Shown here: piece by piece, positions 35,795-44,492 of the stretch
Position numbering within the stretch: position 1 is the first letter of the stretch
Layout: every line of letters begins with the position of its first letter
Assembly (NCBI GenBank): GCA_946405135.1
Contig: CAMJGD010000002.1
Span: 1-64,000, forward strand
Direction: 5' to 3'
From: an uncultured Clostridiaceae bacterium
GTDB taxonomy: Bacteria > Bacillota > Clostridia > Clostridiales > Clostridiaceae
Length of the DNA: 64,000 bases
Notes under the pieces: generated by a model
Told to the model about the DNA's origin: nothing
Databases searched by the model: none
The model's input: the letters and a program-made list of their open reading frames with translations, nothing else
Program-made: the position numbers and the translations under genes

Positions 35795-35826
35795 ATCTTT
35801 ATCAGTGTGTTTTTAACATTATACTT

Positions 35827-36498
35827 CTATTTCCCATTCCAATTTTTTACTTCGGTACGTATCCAATCAACCCACTCATCAATTCCTTCACCTGTCTTTG
35901 CAGATATTGGAATAACCTTAATGTTAGGATTCAATTTTTTTATACGCTCTTTTACCGCCTTTAAATCAAAATCAAAATTATCCATTGCATCTATTTTGTT
36001 AATCAATACAACGTCAACAATAGAAAACATTAAAGGATATTTTAGAGGTTTGTCATCTCCCTCTGGTACACTTAAAATCATGGCATTTTTTGATGCACCA
36101 GTGTCAAATTCTGCTGGGCATACCAAATTTCCTACATTCTCCAATATGGCAAAGTCAATTCCTTCTGTTCCCAAGCCTAATAAACCTTGTTTGGTCATAT
36201 CTGCATCTAGATGACACATTCCACCTGTATGCAGTTGGATTACTTTTGCACCTGTCTTAGAAACAGTATGAGCATCCACATCTGAGTCAATATCAGCTTC
36301 TAAAACTCCAATGCTCATTTCATCTTTCAAAGCTTCAATTGTTCTTAAAACAGTTGTGGTTTTACCAGAACCTGGTGATGACATTAAATTCAATAAAAAT
36401 GTCTTATTTTCTTTTAATTCTTTTCTAAGCAAGTCCGCTTGTCGATCGTTATCTTCAAAGACACTTTGCTTGATCTCAAGGATTTTGAATGTATCCAT
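35827..36498 (-). CDS. hypB: HypB-type nickel-incorporation GTPase
   Basis: A 223-residue G3E GTPase with a P-loop SSPGSGKTT near residue 40, the metal-binding Cys-His in GGMCHLDADM near 94, and NKID/AKTGEG guanine motifs. HypB delivers nickel to [NiFe]-hydrogenase, and to urease in some species, with HypA. The N-terminal high-affinity CxxCGC site of E. coli HypB is absent, which is usual for many HypB. No hypA, hypC-F or hydrogenase gene is within the window, so it stands alone. GGAGG precedes the ATG. Confidence 0.92.
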   Translation of the reverse strand: MDTFKILEIKQSVFEDNDRQADLLRKELKENKTFLLNLMSSPGSGKTTTVLRTIEALKDEMSIGVLEADIDSDVDAHTVSKTGAKVIQLHTGGMCHLDADMTKQGLLGLGTEGIDFAILENVGNLVCPAEFDTGASKNAMILSVPEGDDKPLKYPLMFSIVDVVLINKIDAMDNFDFDLKAVKERIKKLNPNIKVIPISAKTGEGIDEWVDWIRTEVKNWNGK

Positions 36499-36758
36499 AT
36501 CATCCCTGCCTCCATTTCATCTCAAATTTTGTTTTTTTCTTATTCAGTTTAGAAAACATAACAAATGTTACACATAGAAGATTATAACATTAAAATCATA
36601 GTAATAAAATAGCCTTATTAACTATTTTTAGTTGTTTTACCAGTTTATTATCCTTAAGCATCTAAAAACTTTGACATTATGTTTGTTACTTTTTCATTAT
36701 GTCTATAATATCTTGTCCATATTTTTCCTTCCAATATTACTGTACTATTTTAAAAAAC
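36499..36758. other. Intergenic region, no gene seen
   Basis: The AT-rich gap between hypB and the HIRAN gene should hold the hypB promoter. No structured element stands out. Confidence 0.4.
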
Positions 36759-37160
36759 TTAAAAATCTTTCATATATACATCAATATCAATATATAATCT
36801 TTCATATTGCCATTCTTTATATTTTAATTTTGCATATATTAGCTTTCCAGCATCCATAAGCCTTGCCATAATTTCATTTTTAACTCTAGGTATATAACCT
36901 AATTTTTCTCCTTTCTCTGTAGTTACTAAAATAGCTAATTCGTCAAACTTATTATCTGGTTCTCTTTTAAGTACTAAATTCTGTCCTTCTTCTAATGTAG
37001 GTTCTATATCACTTAAATCTACATAATAGGTCCCTGCAACTTGACAATTTATGAGGAATATATCATTAGCATAAGGCATTGGAACTTGTTTACTATGTGA
37101 TCCATATGCAGATAGTATTGAAGTAAATGCTGAATTCCAAACAGTTATATCCTTATCCAT
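36759..37160 (-). CDS. HIRAN domain protein
   Basis: A 133-residue stand-alone HIRAN domain: AGTYYVDLS near 43, GQNLVLKREPDNKFDELAI near 60 and KLGYIPRVKNEIMARLMDAG near 88. HIRAN domains bind DNA 3' ends or damaged DNA and are found in Rad5/HLTF and in many bacterial and phage proteins. No helicase is fused or adjacent. A J-domain-like protein lies 30 bases upstream on the same strand, so the two are probably one operon. GGAGGAGATGGA precedes the ATG. Confidence 0.87.
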   Translation of the reverse strand: MDKDITVWNSAFTSILSAYGSHSKQVPMPYANDIFLINCQVAGTYYVDLSDIEPTLEEGQNLVLKREPDNKFDELAILVTTEKGEKLGYIPRVKNEIMARLMDAGKLIYAKLKYKEWQYERLYIDIDVYMKDF

Positions 37161-37189
37161 TCCATCTCCTCCTCACTAAATACTCTCTA

Positions 37190-37996
37190 TTATATAATCC
37201 ATTCTTTAAGCATTTGCTCCAATATTTTTTTCTGACTATTTAAATCTTTAATTTTTTGATTTGTATTCATAATTTCATTATTTACCCACTCATCATCTTC
37301 TAAGTTATGCTTTATGCTATATGGAAACTTTGATTTTACTTCATTTATATCTCTCAATATATCATTGATTCTTTCTTTTATATATTCTATCCTTGCTTTC
37401 AAACTTTCTATTTCATTTTTATCCTTAAAATCTATATTTTCCTCATAGTTTTCTACTAATATATAAATAGCTTTAAGTTCTTCTAAATCACTAAATTCAT
37501 AGGCTTCTGATACTTGAAACCATAAATTTTTATGTTCCTCGCTTTGGTTAGGATTTATATCCGGATGAAGCTTTTTAGCCAGCTTTTTATATAAACTTTG
37601 TATTTCTTTCGTCTCTTCCAGTGTCATAAGATTATTTAATCTATCTTCTGAATTTTTTATACTTTCTTTCATAGCTTCTATTTGCTTTTGCCAGTCTATA
37701 AATTCTTTTTCTAGCTGCTCCTCTATTTTTTCATTGGAAAATGCTAAATTACTATTTATAGATGCTTGTATAAGTTGAAGTTTTCTTTTTAACCTTCTTA
37801 CCTGACATTCTATACAAAAGGCTTCATAGTATTTTTGTCCTATTTTAACATTAAATAAAGCCTCTATATTAGGTAATACATCTTTAATTAATATGTCCTT
37901 GTCAGTTAAAAGCTTAGCTAACTCAGTTTTTAAAGCTTCATATTGTTCTCTTAACTTTTCATATTCTAAGTTGAAACCTATATTTCTACTTTCCAT
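37190..37996 (-). CDS. Coiled-coil protein with embedded J-domain
   Basis: A 268-residue protein made of long coiled coils (about 5-50 and 85-125) around a J-domain with the HPD motif in KKLAKKLHPDINP (near residue 145), then a further coiled coil to the C-terminus. J-domains stimulate Hsp70 ATPase. Here the J-domain is central, not N-terminal. Two in-frame ATGs (38002 and 37996) follow GAGG; I choose 37996 because the 10-base spacing is better than 4. It is co-oriented with the HIRAN gene 30 bases downstream. Confidence 0.82.
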   Translation of the reverse strand: MESRNIGFNLEYEKLREQYEALKTELAKLLTDKDILIKDVLPNIEALFNVKIGQKYYEAFCIECQVRRLKRKLQLIQASINSNLAFSNEKIEEQLEKEFIDWQKQIEAMKESIKNSEDRLNNLMTLEETKEIQSLYKKLAKKLHPDINPNQSEEHKNLWFQVSEAYEFSDLEELKAIYILVENYEENIDFKDKNEIESLKARIEYIKERINDILRDINEVKSKFPYSIKHNLEDDEWVNNEIMNTNQKIKDLNSQKKILEQMLKEWII

Positions 37997-38153
37997 TATC
38001 ATCAATCCTCTAATTTATTATTAATATAAGCTACTGTATTATACTTTATAGAAATATCAGTCATGATTTATTTAATCTCCTATCTATATAAATGCATTAC
38101 TTTTATTCTTATTATAGGTTATACTTAGCATCAATACAATTACAACAACTATA

Positions 38154-38192
38154 TAAAAAATCCCCTAAAGGATTTACATCTTCTAGGGGATT
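38154..38192 (-). terminator. Intrinsic terminator of the 50-codon ORF
   Basis: ATCCCCTA and TAGGGGAT pair; on the minus strand six T residues follow. It starts right at the stop codon of the 50-codon ORF. Confidence 0.85.
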
Positions 38193-38344
38193 TACATAAC
38201 TAAACTATTTTGCATTACACTAAATGCATTTGCTGCTTCTAATTCATATTCTTTGTCCATTTCAAACAAACTTTCTGTATCTTCCATTTCTTCATCATCT
38301 ACCTCAAATAAGTTTTGTAATCTATCATATATTTTCTTTAACAT
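38192..38344 (-). CDS. Acidic 50-residue protein
   Basis: ATG 38344 is preceded by AAGGAGTGG at a good distance and opens a 50-codon frame with many Glu/Asp residues (FEVDDEEMEDTESLFEMD). It ends at a strong terminator, so it looks like a real monocistronic small gene. No family is recognised. It precedes the J-domain gene on the same strand, but the terminator separates them. Confidence 0.65.
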   Translation of the reverse strand: MLKKIYDRLQNLFEVDDEEMEDTESLFEMDKEYELEAANAFSVMQNSLVM

Positions 38345-38545
38345 TCAAACCACTCCTTAATAATTTATTGTATATTTTAACTTTCAAGTTAGTATCTTTT
38401 GTCATCTTATATTTAAATTATAGTGAATTGAATAAGTTTTAACCATTTATATAGATTACAAATTGGGTTTTATATATTACAAATTTGTAAGTCTTACTAA
38501 ATTTTCGTTTTGCTTTTCAAATTATACATTTCTAAAGCAAACCTA

Positions 38546-38575
38546 TTGACATTGGCATACAATTCATGATATTAT
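38546..38575 (+). promoter_or_regulatory. Promoter of carD-like gene
   Basis: TTGACA (38546-38551) and TATTAT (38570-38575) are 18 bases apart, about 75 bases upstream of the TTG start. This is one of the best sigma-A matches in the window. Confidence 0.65.
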
Positions 38576-38649
38576 GATAAATTTGATATTATTTTTCATG
38601 TATGTTATACTTAAAATAAGTGATAAAAAAATACATGGAGGTGCCCTAG

Positions 38650-39132
38650 TTGTTTGAGATTGGCGATAAGATTGTTTATCCGATGCAAGGAGCAGGAATA
38701 ATTAAAAATATAGAAGAAAAAGAATTTTGCGGTAAAAGACGTAAGTATTATGTTATAAACATGGTTACAGGCAACATGAAAATAATGATTCCAACAGAAA
38801 GAATATTAGATTCAAATATACGCTTGATCAGCGATGCATCTACACTAGATAATGTACTATTTAGTTTTAAATCTGAAGATTCAACATCTCAGAAAACTAT
38901 TCCATCTAAGCAAAGATATCAAATTAATATGCAAAAGCTTAAGTCTGGTTCTTTAAAGGAAAATATAGAGGTAGTCTACAATTTAACCAAAATAGATAAG
39001 GAAAAAACTCTTAACTCAAGTGAAAAGCAGATGTTAATGAACGCTCGAAAATTTTTAGTAGATGAGATAGCTTTAATAAAAAAAATAAGCGAAAATGAAG
39101 CTGATGATTTGTTGGATTCCAGCATTATTTAA
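38650..39132 (+). CDS. CarD/CdnL-TRCF RNA polymerase-interacting domain protein
   Basis: A 160-residue CarD-like regulator. It starts with the RNA polymerase-interacting Tudor-like domain (FEIGDKIVYPMQGAGIIKNI, about 1-60) and ends in a helical DNA-contacting region (SEKQMLMNARKFLVDEIALI). CarD-type proteins stabilise promoter complexes. The start is TTG at 38650, with GGAGGTG seven bases before; no ATG fits the frame. It is monocistronic with its own promoter. Confidence 0.9.
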   Translation: MFEIGDKIVYPMQGAGIIKNIEEKEFCGKRRKYYVINMVTGNMKIMIPTERILDSNIRLISDASTLDNVLFSFKSEDSTSQKTIPSKQRYQINMQKLKSGSLKENIEVVYNLTKIDKEKTLNSSEKQMLMNARKFLVDEIALIKKISENEADDLLDSSII

Positions 39133-39261
39133 TAACTGCATACCATAATCTCCAACCATCTATAACTATTTACCCTATCTACTTAATTTTAATGATTATC
39201 TATATTATACTTTGTCTTAAATACAGCTTTTATTAATATTTAAAGAGTATTATAAATATTG
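39133..39261. other. Short AT-rich spacer before the repeat tract
   Basis: No gene is seen between the carD-like stop and the purine-rich repeat tract starting at 39262. Confidence 0.4.
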
Positions 39262-39362
39262 AATTTGAATGTTAGATAAGAAGTAAGGAGTAAGAGGTAA
39301 AAAGTAAAAAGTAAGAAGTACGAAGTAAGAGGTACAAAGTAAAAAGTGAGAAGTAAGAGTGA
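39262..39362 (+). repeat. Purine-rich heptamer repeat tract (AAGTAAGA/AGGTAAAA)
   Basis: About fourteen imperfect copies of a 7-base unit (consensus AAGTAAR with GAGGTAA variants) follow one another on the plus strand. A shorter tract of the same type, in opposite orientation, lies at 39617-39655. Tracts of this kind are scattered in clostridial genomes. No coding function is likely. Confidence 0.7.
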
Positions 39363-39499
39363 AAAGGTACTGGTTGTAAATTTAACGATTACCTTTTTAA
39401 GAGTATTTAATGTTGATATCAACATCTTTTTAAGGGAAGTACATTTGATTTTTAAGTTATCATAATCTTTAATTAAGTACCCTGTTTTGACATAACAAA

Positions 39500-39589
39500 C
39501 TATTTTTTATTATAAACAAGCCATTTATAATATTCAACAATAGAAACAGAAAAAGTTACAAACTGTTTAATTAATTCACTATCTTTCAT
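39500..39589 (-). CDS. 29-codon ORF resembling the start of four-helix-bundle (S23) proteins
   Basis: ATG 39589 follows GAGGTAACA and opens MKDSELIKQFVTFSVSIVEY and so on for 29 codons. The pattern FSVSIVEYYKWL is like the first helix of 23S rRNA-intervening-sequence (four-helix-bundle) proteins, which are about 120 residues, so this would be a truncated remnant. It lies between inverted heptamer repeat tracts. The assignment is weak. Confidence 0.35.
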   Translation of the reverse strand: MKDSELIKQFVTFSVSIVEYYKWLVYNKK

Positions 39590-39616
39590 TGTTACCTCAA
39601 ATTACAATAAATTTCC

Positions 39617-39655
39617 ACCTATAACTCTTACCTCTTACCTATTCCCTCTTCACAA
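39617..39655 (-). repeat. Inverted partner of the heptamer repeat tract
   Basis: On the minus strand GAGGGAATAGGTAAGAGGTAAGAG repeats the 7-base units of the tract at 39262-39362, but facing it. The two tracts enclose the S23-like ORF and about 250 bases. Confidence 0.5.
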
Positions 39656-39666
39656 ATTCAAATATT

Positions 39667-40605
39667 CTATCGTTCTTCCCTATAATAAGGCAGACTCAAA
39701 GATTTTGGTGGTGCATTTTTTCTTGATTTACTAGCAGATGTAAATACCAATACTATGATTGTTACTATATAAGGTAACATATCTAAAAAGTACTTTGACA
39801 AAAATTTTGATATATAAAGACCATCTATTCTAAAACCTAATATAGCTAGTGCACCAAAGAGATAGGAACCAAATATAGCCTTGTAGGGATTCCAAGCTGC
39901 AAAAATCACTAGTGCCACTGCAATCCAGCCCCTTCCTGCAGTTACACCTTCCTGCCAAGCAGGTACATATACCATGGACAGGTAAGCTCCCCCTAGTCCA
40001 CACAAAGCTCCCCCTATTAAAATATGAATATATTTATATAACTTTACATTAATACTTGAAGCATCTGCAGCTGCCGGATTTTCTCCTACAGCTCTTAATT
40101 TCAATCCGAACTTTGTATTATATAGATAAATACCACAGATTATAGCAATAATATAAGAAATATAAACAAAATAATCTTGATTAAAAAGTATCTTTCCTAC
40201 AAAAGGTATATCTCCTAATAAAGGTATTTTTTTAGGTGAAAAAAAGTTTCTTATATTTTCACTTAGAGCTTCTCCTACCACACTTTTACCTAAAAGGCTT
40301 GAAACTCCTCCTCCAAAAATACTTAAAGCAAGTCCTGTTACTACCTGATTAGCTCTTAGAGATACTGTTAAAAAGCCATAAATTAAAGCTCCTAAAACCC
40401 CTGCAGCCATAGCCCCAATTAAAGCAAGGAGAGGATTACCTGTATTAAAAGACACTAAAAATCCTGCTACTGCTCCTAAAAGCATCATGCCTTCTACCCC
40501 TAAATTTAAGTTTCCAGCCTTTTCCGTCAAAATCTCACCTAAAGTAGCTAATAACAGCGGAGTACCTGCCACTACTGCAGAACTTAAAAGTGCAACCATA
40601 TCCAT
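39667..40605 (-). CDS. ABC transporter permease, nucleoside uptake (NupQ/BmpC type)
   Basis: A 312-residue branched-chain-type permease with about eight to nine membrane helices and the cytoplasmic loop GENPAAADASSINVKLYK that contacts the ATPase. It is the second permease of a BMP-type purine nucleoside ABC transporter. The other permease ends only 3 bases before its start. It is the last gene of an operon that begins with a guanine riboswitch and xpt. Confidence 0.9.
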   Translation of the reverse strand: MDMVALLSSAVVAGTPLLLATLGEILTEKAGNLNLGVEGMMLLGAVAGFLVSFNTGNPLLALIGAMAAGVLGALIYGFLTVSLRANQVVTGLALSIFGGGVSSLLGKSVVGEALSENIRNFFSPKKIPLLGDIPFVGKILFNQDYFVYISYIIAIICGIYLYNTKFGLKLRAVGENPAAADASSINVKLYKYIHILIGGALCGLGGAYLSMVYVPAWQEGVTAGRGWIAVALVIFAAWNPYKAIFGSYLFGALAILGFRIDGLYISKFLSKYFLDMLPYIVTIIVLVFTSASKSRKNAPPKSLSLPYYREER

Positions 40606-40608
40606 AAT

Positions 40609-41667
40609 TTATGCCTCCTTTACATTTTTGAAAGTTACTTTATACTTTATAAAGAACTCACTTCCTAATATACAAAATAGTATTAAAGCTTGAATTACTA
40701 AAGCACCTGCATTAGGTATTCCAAAGGCTGTTTCAATAAATGAGCCTCCTTCTAATAAAGCAGCAAAAAGTATGGATACCATGCCTATGATAGGAGTACT
40801 TAAATTTGATAACCAAGCAACTATTATAGCAGTATATCCCATACCGCCAGATACCTCTACAGACAAAGTTTGACTCACCGCAGAGGCTTGTATAGCCCCA
40901 GCTATACCACAAATGGTTCCGCTTATAAAAACTGCTCTAAGAATTGTCTTGTTTATATGAATTCCTGCATATTTTGCAGTATTTTCACTTTCTCCAAGCA
41001 CAGCTATCTCATAGCCCATCTTACTTCTATTCATTAATATATAAAATATTCCTATAAATATAAGTGCTATAATCCATCCTATATGCACCCCAAATAGCTG
41101 TGGCATAATAGCATTATCAGGGAAATTAGCTATTTTAGCAAAACCTTGAGCTTCCGCATCCTTCCAAGGACCATATTGAAGATATGTGACAAACTTCATG
41201 GCAATATAATTCAGCATTAAAGTTACTATGGTTTCATTGGTGTTAAAATAAACCTTTAAAACCCCTGCTATCATAGCCCATAAACCTCCTAAAACTCCAC
41301 CAATGAATATCATTAAAATTATGGTTACAGGCATAGGAAAGCTTGGCATCTTAAGTGCCACCAAAGCGGCTCCAAAGGCTCCTATAAACATTTGTCCATC
41401 TCCGCCGATATTCCAAAATTGCATTTTAAAAGCTATGGATATGCCTATAGCTGTAATAATTAAAGGAATGGCCTTTACTATAGTTTCTCTAATTCTATGA
41501 GGAGAGCCAAAGGCTCCTTTTACCATTGAAGCAAAAACTTCTAAGGGATTATGACCTAAAGATAATATAAAGATTCCACTTAAAAGCAACGCAATTATAA
41601 TAGCTACAGTTCTTATAAGAATTGTATTTTTTCTAGTGATTTCTCCCCTTTTTATTGTCCTAACCAA
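40609..41667 (-). CDS. ABC transporter permease, nucleoside uptake (NupP type)
   Basis: A 352-residue permease with about nine hydrophobic helices; FWNIGGDGQMFIGAF near 85 and VLGESENTAKYAGIHINKT near 225 (ATPase-contact loop) are typical of the nucleoside/sugar BPD_transp_2 family. Its start overlaps the ATPase gene by 8 bases, so the two are coupled. It forms the channel with the downstream permease. Confidence 0.9.
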   Translation of the reverse strand: MVRTIKRGEITRKNTILIRTVAIIIALLLSGIFILSLGHNPLEVFASMVKGAFGSPHRIRETIVKAIPLIITAIGISIAFKMQFWNIGGDGQMFIGAFGAALVALKMPSFPMPVTIILMIFIGGVLGGLWAMIAGVLKVYFNTNETIVTLMLNYIAMKFVTYLQYGPWKDAEAQGFAKIANFPDNAIMPQLFGVHIGWIIALIFIGIFYILMNRSKMGYEIAVLGESENTAKYAGIHINKTILRAVFISGTICGIAGAIQASAVSQTLSVEVSGGMGYTAIIVAWLSNLSTPIIGMVSILFAALLEGGSFIETAFGIPNAGALVIQALILFCILGSEFFIKYKVTFKNVKEA

Positions 41668-43195
41668 CAGCTACTCCTCCCTTATCCTCATTTAAATCAG
41701 CTCCTACCATCATAAGCCCGAGCTTATCTCTAGTAGCATTTTCGCTATCAATAAATCCACTGATAGTTCTTCCGCATAAAACCATTATTCTATCGCAAAG
41801 TTCCATAAGCACATCTAAATCTTCACCTACAAATAAAATAGCAGTTCCTTTTTTCTTTTCTTCATTAATCAAATTATAGATTGTATGACAAGTATTCACA
41901 TCCAAACCTCTTACAGGATAAGCCATAATTAAAACTTTAGGCCTTAAGCTAAGCTCTCTACCTAAAAGTATTTTTTGGATATTTCCACCAGATAAATATC
42001 TAATAGGATAGTTAATGCTTGGAGTTTTTATTTCAAGAGTTTCTACAAGCTCTTTAGCTTTTGGAATTAAAGATTTCCTATCTACTAGAATCCCTTTTTT
42101 TTCTTTATAAGATTTTAGCAATAAATTATCTACCATATCCATAGAAGCTACAAGTCCCATACCTAGCCTGTCTTCTGGAACAAAACTCATGGATATTCCT
42201 CTTTTTATAAATTCTCTTACATCTTTACCTTCTAGGTGCTCTCCTAAAAATATGATTTCACCGCCCTGACATTTAGTTACTCCGGCTATAGCTTCACAAA
42301 GTTCTTTCTGCCCTGCTCCAGCGATACCTGCAACTCCAAGAACCTCTCCTTCCCTTATATAGAAATTTATATCCTTAAGTGCTTCTACTCCATCACTTAT
42401 AACCTTCAAATTCTTTACCGCAAGCACTGTTTCTCCTTTTTTTGTTTCAACTCTTTTTATGGATAAATCAAGCTTTCTTCCCACCATAAGGTCTGCAAGT
42501 TCTTTTGGGTTTGTTTCTTCTTTTTTTAAAGTTTTAACAGATTCTCCTTTTCTTAAAACTGTTATACTATCACAAATTTCCATAACCTCATCCATCTTAT
42601 GAGTTATAAATATTACTGCTGCCCCTTTTTCTTTCATTCTTCTCATTATGTTAAACAGTTTTTTGGTTTCCTGAGGAGTAAATACCGCTGTAGGTTCATC
42701 TAGAATGAGAATATCTGCACCTCTATATAAAACCTTTAGTATCTCCAGGTTCTGTCTTTCACCTACAGACATATCCATAACATATTTATCTAAATCCACC
42801 TTAAGATCATAAGTATTGCAAAGTTCTTTCACCTTACTATCTATATTTTTTTTATTTAGAAATACTCCCTTTCCCTCAGATAATATAATATTTTCTCTAG
42901 CCGTCATAGCTTCTACTAATTTAAAGTGTTGATATATAGTACCTACTCCTTTTAAAAGAGCATCCTTAGGAGAAGTAAAAACTACTGGTTTTCCATGTAC
43001 TTCTATAGTTCCATCCTCTGGTGCATAAACTCCTGAAAGCATGTTTATTAAAGTACTTTTACCTGCTCCATTCTCTCCTAGAAGAGCATGGATCTCTCCA
43101 CCCATTACTTCTAGATTTACATTGGCATTAGCTACCACCTTGCCGAAAGTTTTTCTGAGGTTTTTAACGGATATATAAGGTGTGATTTTACTCAT
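41660..43195 (-). CDS. ABC transporter ATPase, two-domain (nucleoside, NupO/RbsA type)
   Basis: A 511-residue protein with two ABC domains as in RbsA-type importers. Domain 1 has GENGAGKST, MSVGERQ and LILDEPTAV; domain 2 is degenerate in the usual way (GIAGAGQKE for Walker A, LSGGNIQ, MAYPVRG in place of DEPTRG). It energises the nucleoside permeases. GGGGGG precedes the ATG. It overlaps the next permease gene and is 150 bases from the binding-protein gene. Confidence 0.93.
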   Translation of the reverse strand: MSKITPYISVKNLRKTFGKVVANANVNLEVMGGEIHALLGENGAGKSTLINMLSGVYAPEDGTIEVHGKPVVFTSPKDALLKGVGTIYQHFKLVEAMTARENIILSEGKGVFLNKKNIDSKVKELCNTYDLKVDLDKYVMDMSVGERQNLEILKVLYRGADILILDEPTAVFTPQETKKLFNIMRRMKEKGAAVIFITHKMDEVMEICDSITVLRKGESVKTLKKEETNPKELADLMVGRKLDLSIKRVETKKGETVLAVKNLKVISDGVEALKDINFYIREGEVLGVAGIAGAGQKELCEAIAGVTKCQGGEIIFLGEHLEGKDVREFIKRGISMSFVPEDRLGMGLVASMDMVDNLLLKSYKEKKGILVDRKSLIPKAKELVETLEIKTPSINYPIRYLSGGNIQKILLGRELSLRPKVLIMAYPVRGLDVNTCHTIYNLINEEKKKGTAILFVGEDLDVLMELCDRIMVLCGRTISGFIDSENATRDKLGLMMVGADLNEDKGGVAVG

Positions 43196-43310
43196 TTCTT
43201 TCCCCCCATATAGAGCAATTTTTCTTATTTTTAAGGTTTATAAACACCTTTTTTAGCTCTGATTTTTCATAGCTTGCTTTATGCTATGATATAATTTTAA
43301 ATAAGGAAAA

Positions 43311-43330
43311 CTGAAAGAATGTACTTTCAG
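43311..43330 (-). terminator. Weak hairpin after the BMP lipoprotein gene
   Basis: CTGAAAG and CTTTCAG pair around six bases, and TTTTCC follows on the minus strand. A leaky terminator here would give more binding protein than ATPase and permease, a common arrangement. Confidence 0.5.
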
Positions 43331-43345
43331 CCCCTTAAAAATTTA

Positions 43346-44461
43346 TTACTTTTTATTAGGAATTGTACCTTCAACGCCTTCTACAAACCAGTCCATACTC
43401 CATATTTCATCATCAGATAAAGTCTTACCATCTTCAATCTTAACATTTCCGCTTTGATCTTTAATTGGTCCTGTAAATATCTTGTTTTTACCAGACTTTA
43501 TATCTTCCTTTGCCTTTTCTACTTTTTCCTTAGCATCTGCTGGTGCATTAGCAGTTAATGGTGCTAAGTCAACAATGTCATCTGCTACTCCACCCCAGTA
43601 TTTTTCTGCTTTCCAGCTACCATCCATCATTGCTTTAACTTGTTTTACATAATATGGTCCCCAATTCCAAACTGCAGAAGTCATATTTGCTTTTGGTGCA
43701 ACCTTACTCATATCAGAGTTATATCCTATAGCAAAAACGCCTTTAGATTCTGCTGCCTGCTGTGGTCCAGCAGTATCTTGATGCTGTGCTATCACATCTG
43801 CCCCTGCATCTATTAAAGCTAGTGCAGCTTCCTTTTCTTTTGCTGGATCATACCAAGTATTTGTCCAATTAACTTTTACTTTTACATTAGGATTAACTGA
43901 ACGAGCACCTAAAGTAAACGCATTTATATTTCTTATTACCTCTGGTATTGGAAAAGCTCCTACAAAACCTAAAGTATTGCTCTTTGTCTTAAGTCCTGCA
44001 ACAATACCTGAAAGATATTCCATTTCGTGAATTCTTCCAAAATATTGACCCATATTTTCAGCAGTTTTAGATCCTGAACAGTGCATGAACTTTACATCCT
44101 TGTACTTTTTTGCTGAAGATAATGTACCATCTTGGAATCCAAAACTTGTAGAGATGATCACATTGCATCCTTGATCTACAAAATCATTTATTACCTTTTC
44201 AACTTCTGCTTTATCTTCTTTTACACTTTCCTTTATAACAGTTTTTACATTAAGCTCTTTTTCTAAATACTTTCTTCCTAGATCATGAGAATAAGTATAT
44301 CCTCCGTCACCTACAGGTCCTACATAGAGAAAACCTACTTTAATGTCCTTGCTTTTAGAGTTTGATAACTTATTTTCTTCTCCAGCTTTAGAACTGCAGC
44401 CTGTAAGTCCTAGAGCTCCCACCAATAAACTTGATACTAATAATTTTCCTAACTTATTCAT
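43346..44461 (-). CDS. BMP-family lipoprotein, purine nucleoside-binding
   Basis: A 371-residue substrate-binding lipoprotein. The signal peptide ends LTGCSS (lipobox LTGC). The Bmp/PnrA fold follows, with DGGYTYSHDLGRKYL near 53 and GAFPIPEVIRNINAF near 160. PnrA-type proteins bind purine nucleosides such as guanosine and inosine. It lies 31 bases after xpt in a guanine-riboswitch operon, which supports a purine nucleoside as ligand. Confidence 0.92.
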   Translation of the reverse strand: MNKLGKLLVSSLLVGALGLTGCSSKAGEENKLSNSKSKDIKVGFLYVGPVGDGGYTYSHDLGRKYLEKELNVKTVIKESVKEDKAEVEKVINDFVDQGCNVIISTSFGFQDGTLSSAKKYKDVKFMHCSGSKTAENMGQYFGRIHEMEYLSGIVAGLKTKSNTLGFVGAFPIPEVIRNINAFTLGARSVNPNVKVKVNWTNTWYDPAKEKEAALALIDAGADVIAQHQDTAGPQQAAESKGVFAIGYNSDMSKVAPKANMTSAVWNWGPYYVKQVKAMMDGSWKAEKYWGGVADDIVDLAPLTANAPADAKEKVEKAKEDIKSGKNKIFTGPIKDQSGNVKIEDGKTLSDDEIWSMDWFVEGVEGTIPNKK

Positions 44462-44492
44462 AACTTTCCTCCCACATAATTCTTATATAAAA

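Noticed and set aside
35807..36214. 135-codon plus-strand frame opposite hypB
   Set aside because: Overlaps a conserved gene on the other strand and lacks a ribosome site or domain.
39240..39425. 61-codon minus-strand frame across the heptamer repeats
   Set aside because: Its Leu/Thr/Ser/Phe repeats only reflect translation of the simple repeat.
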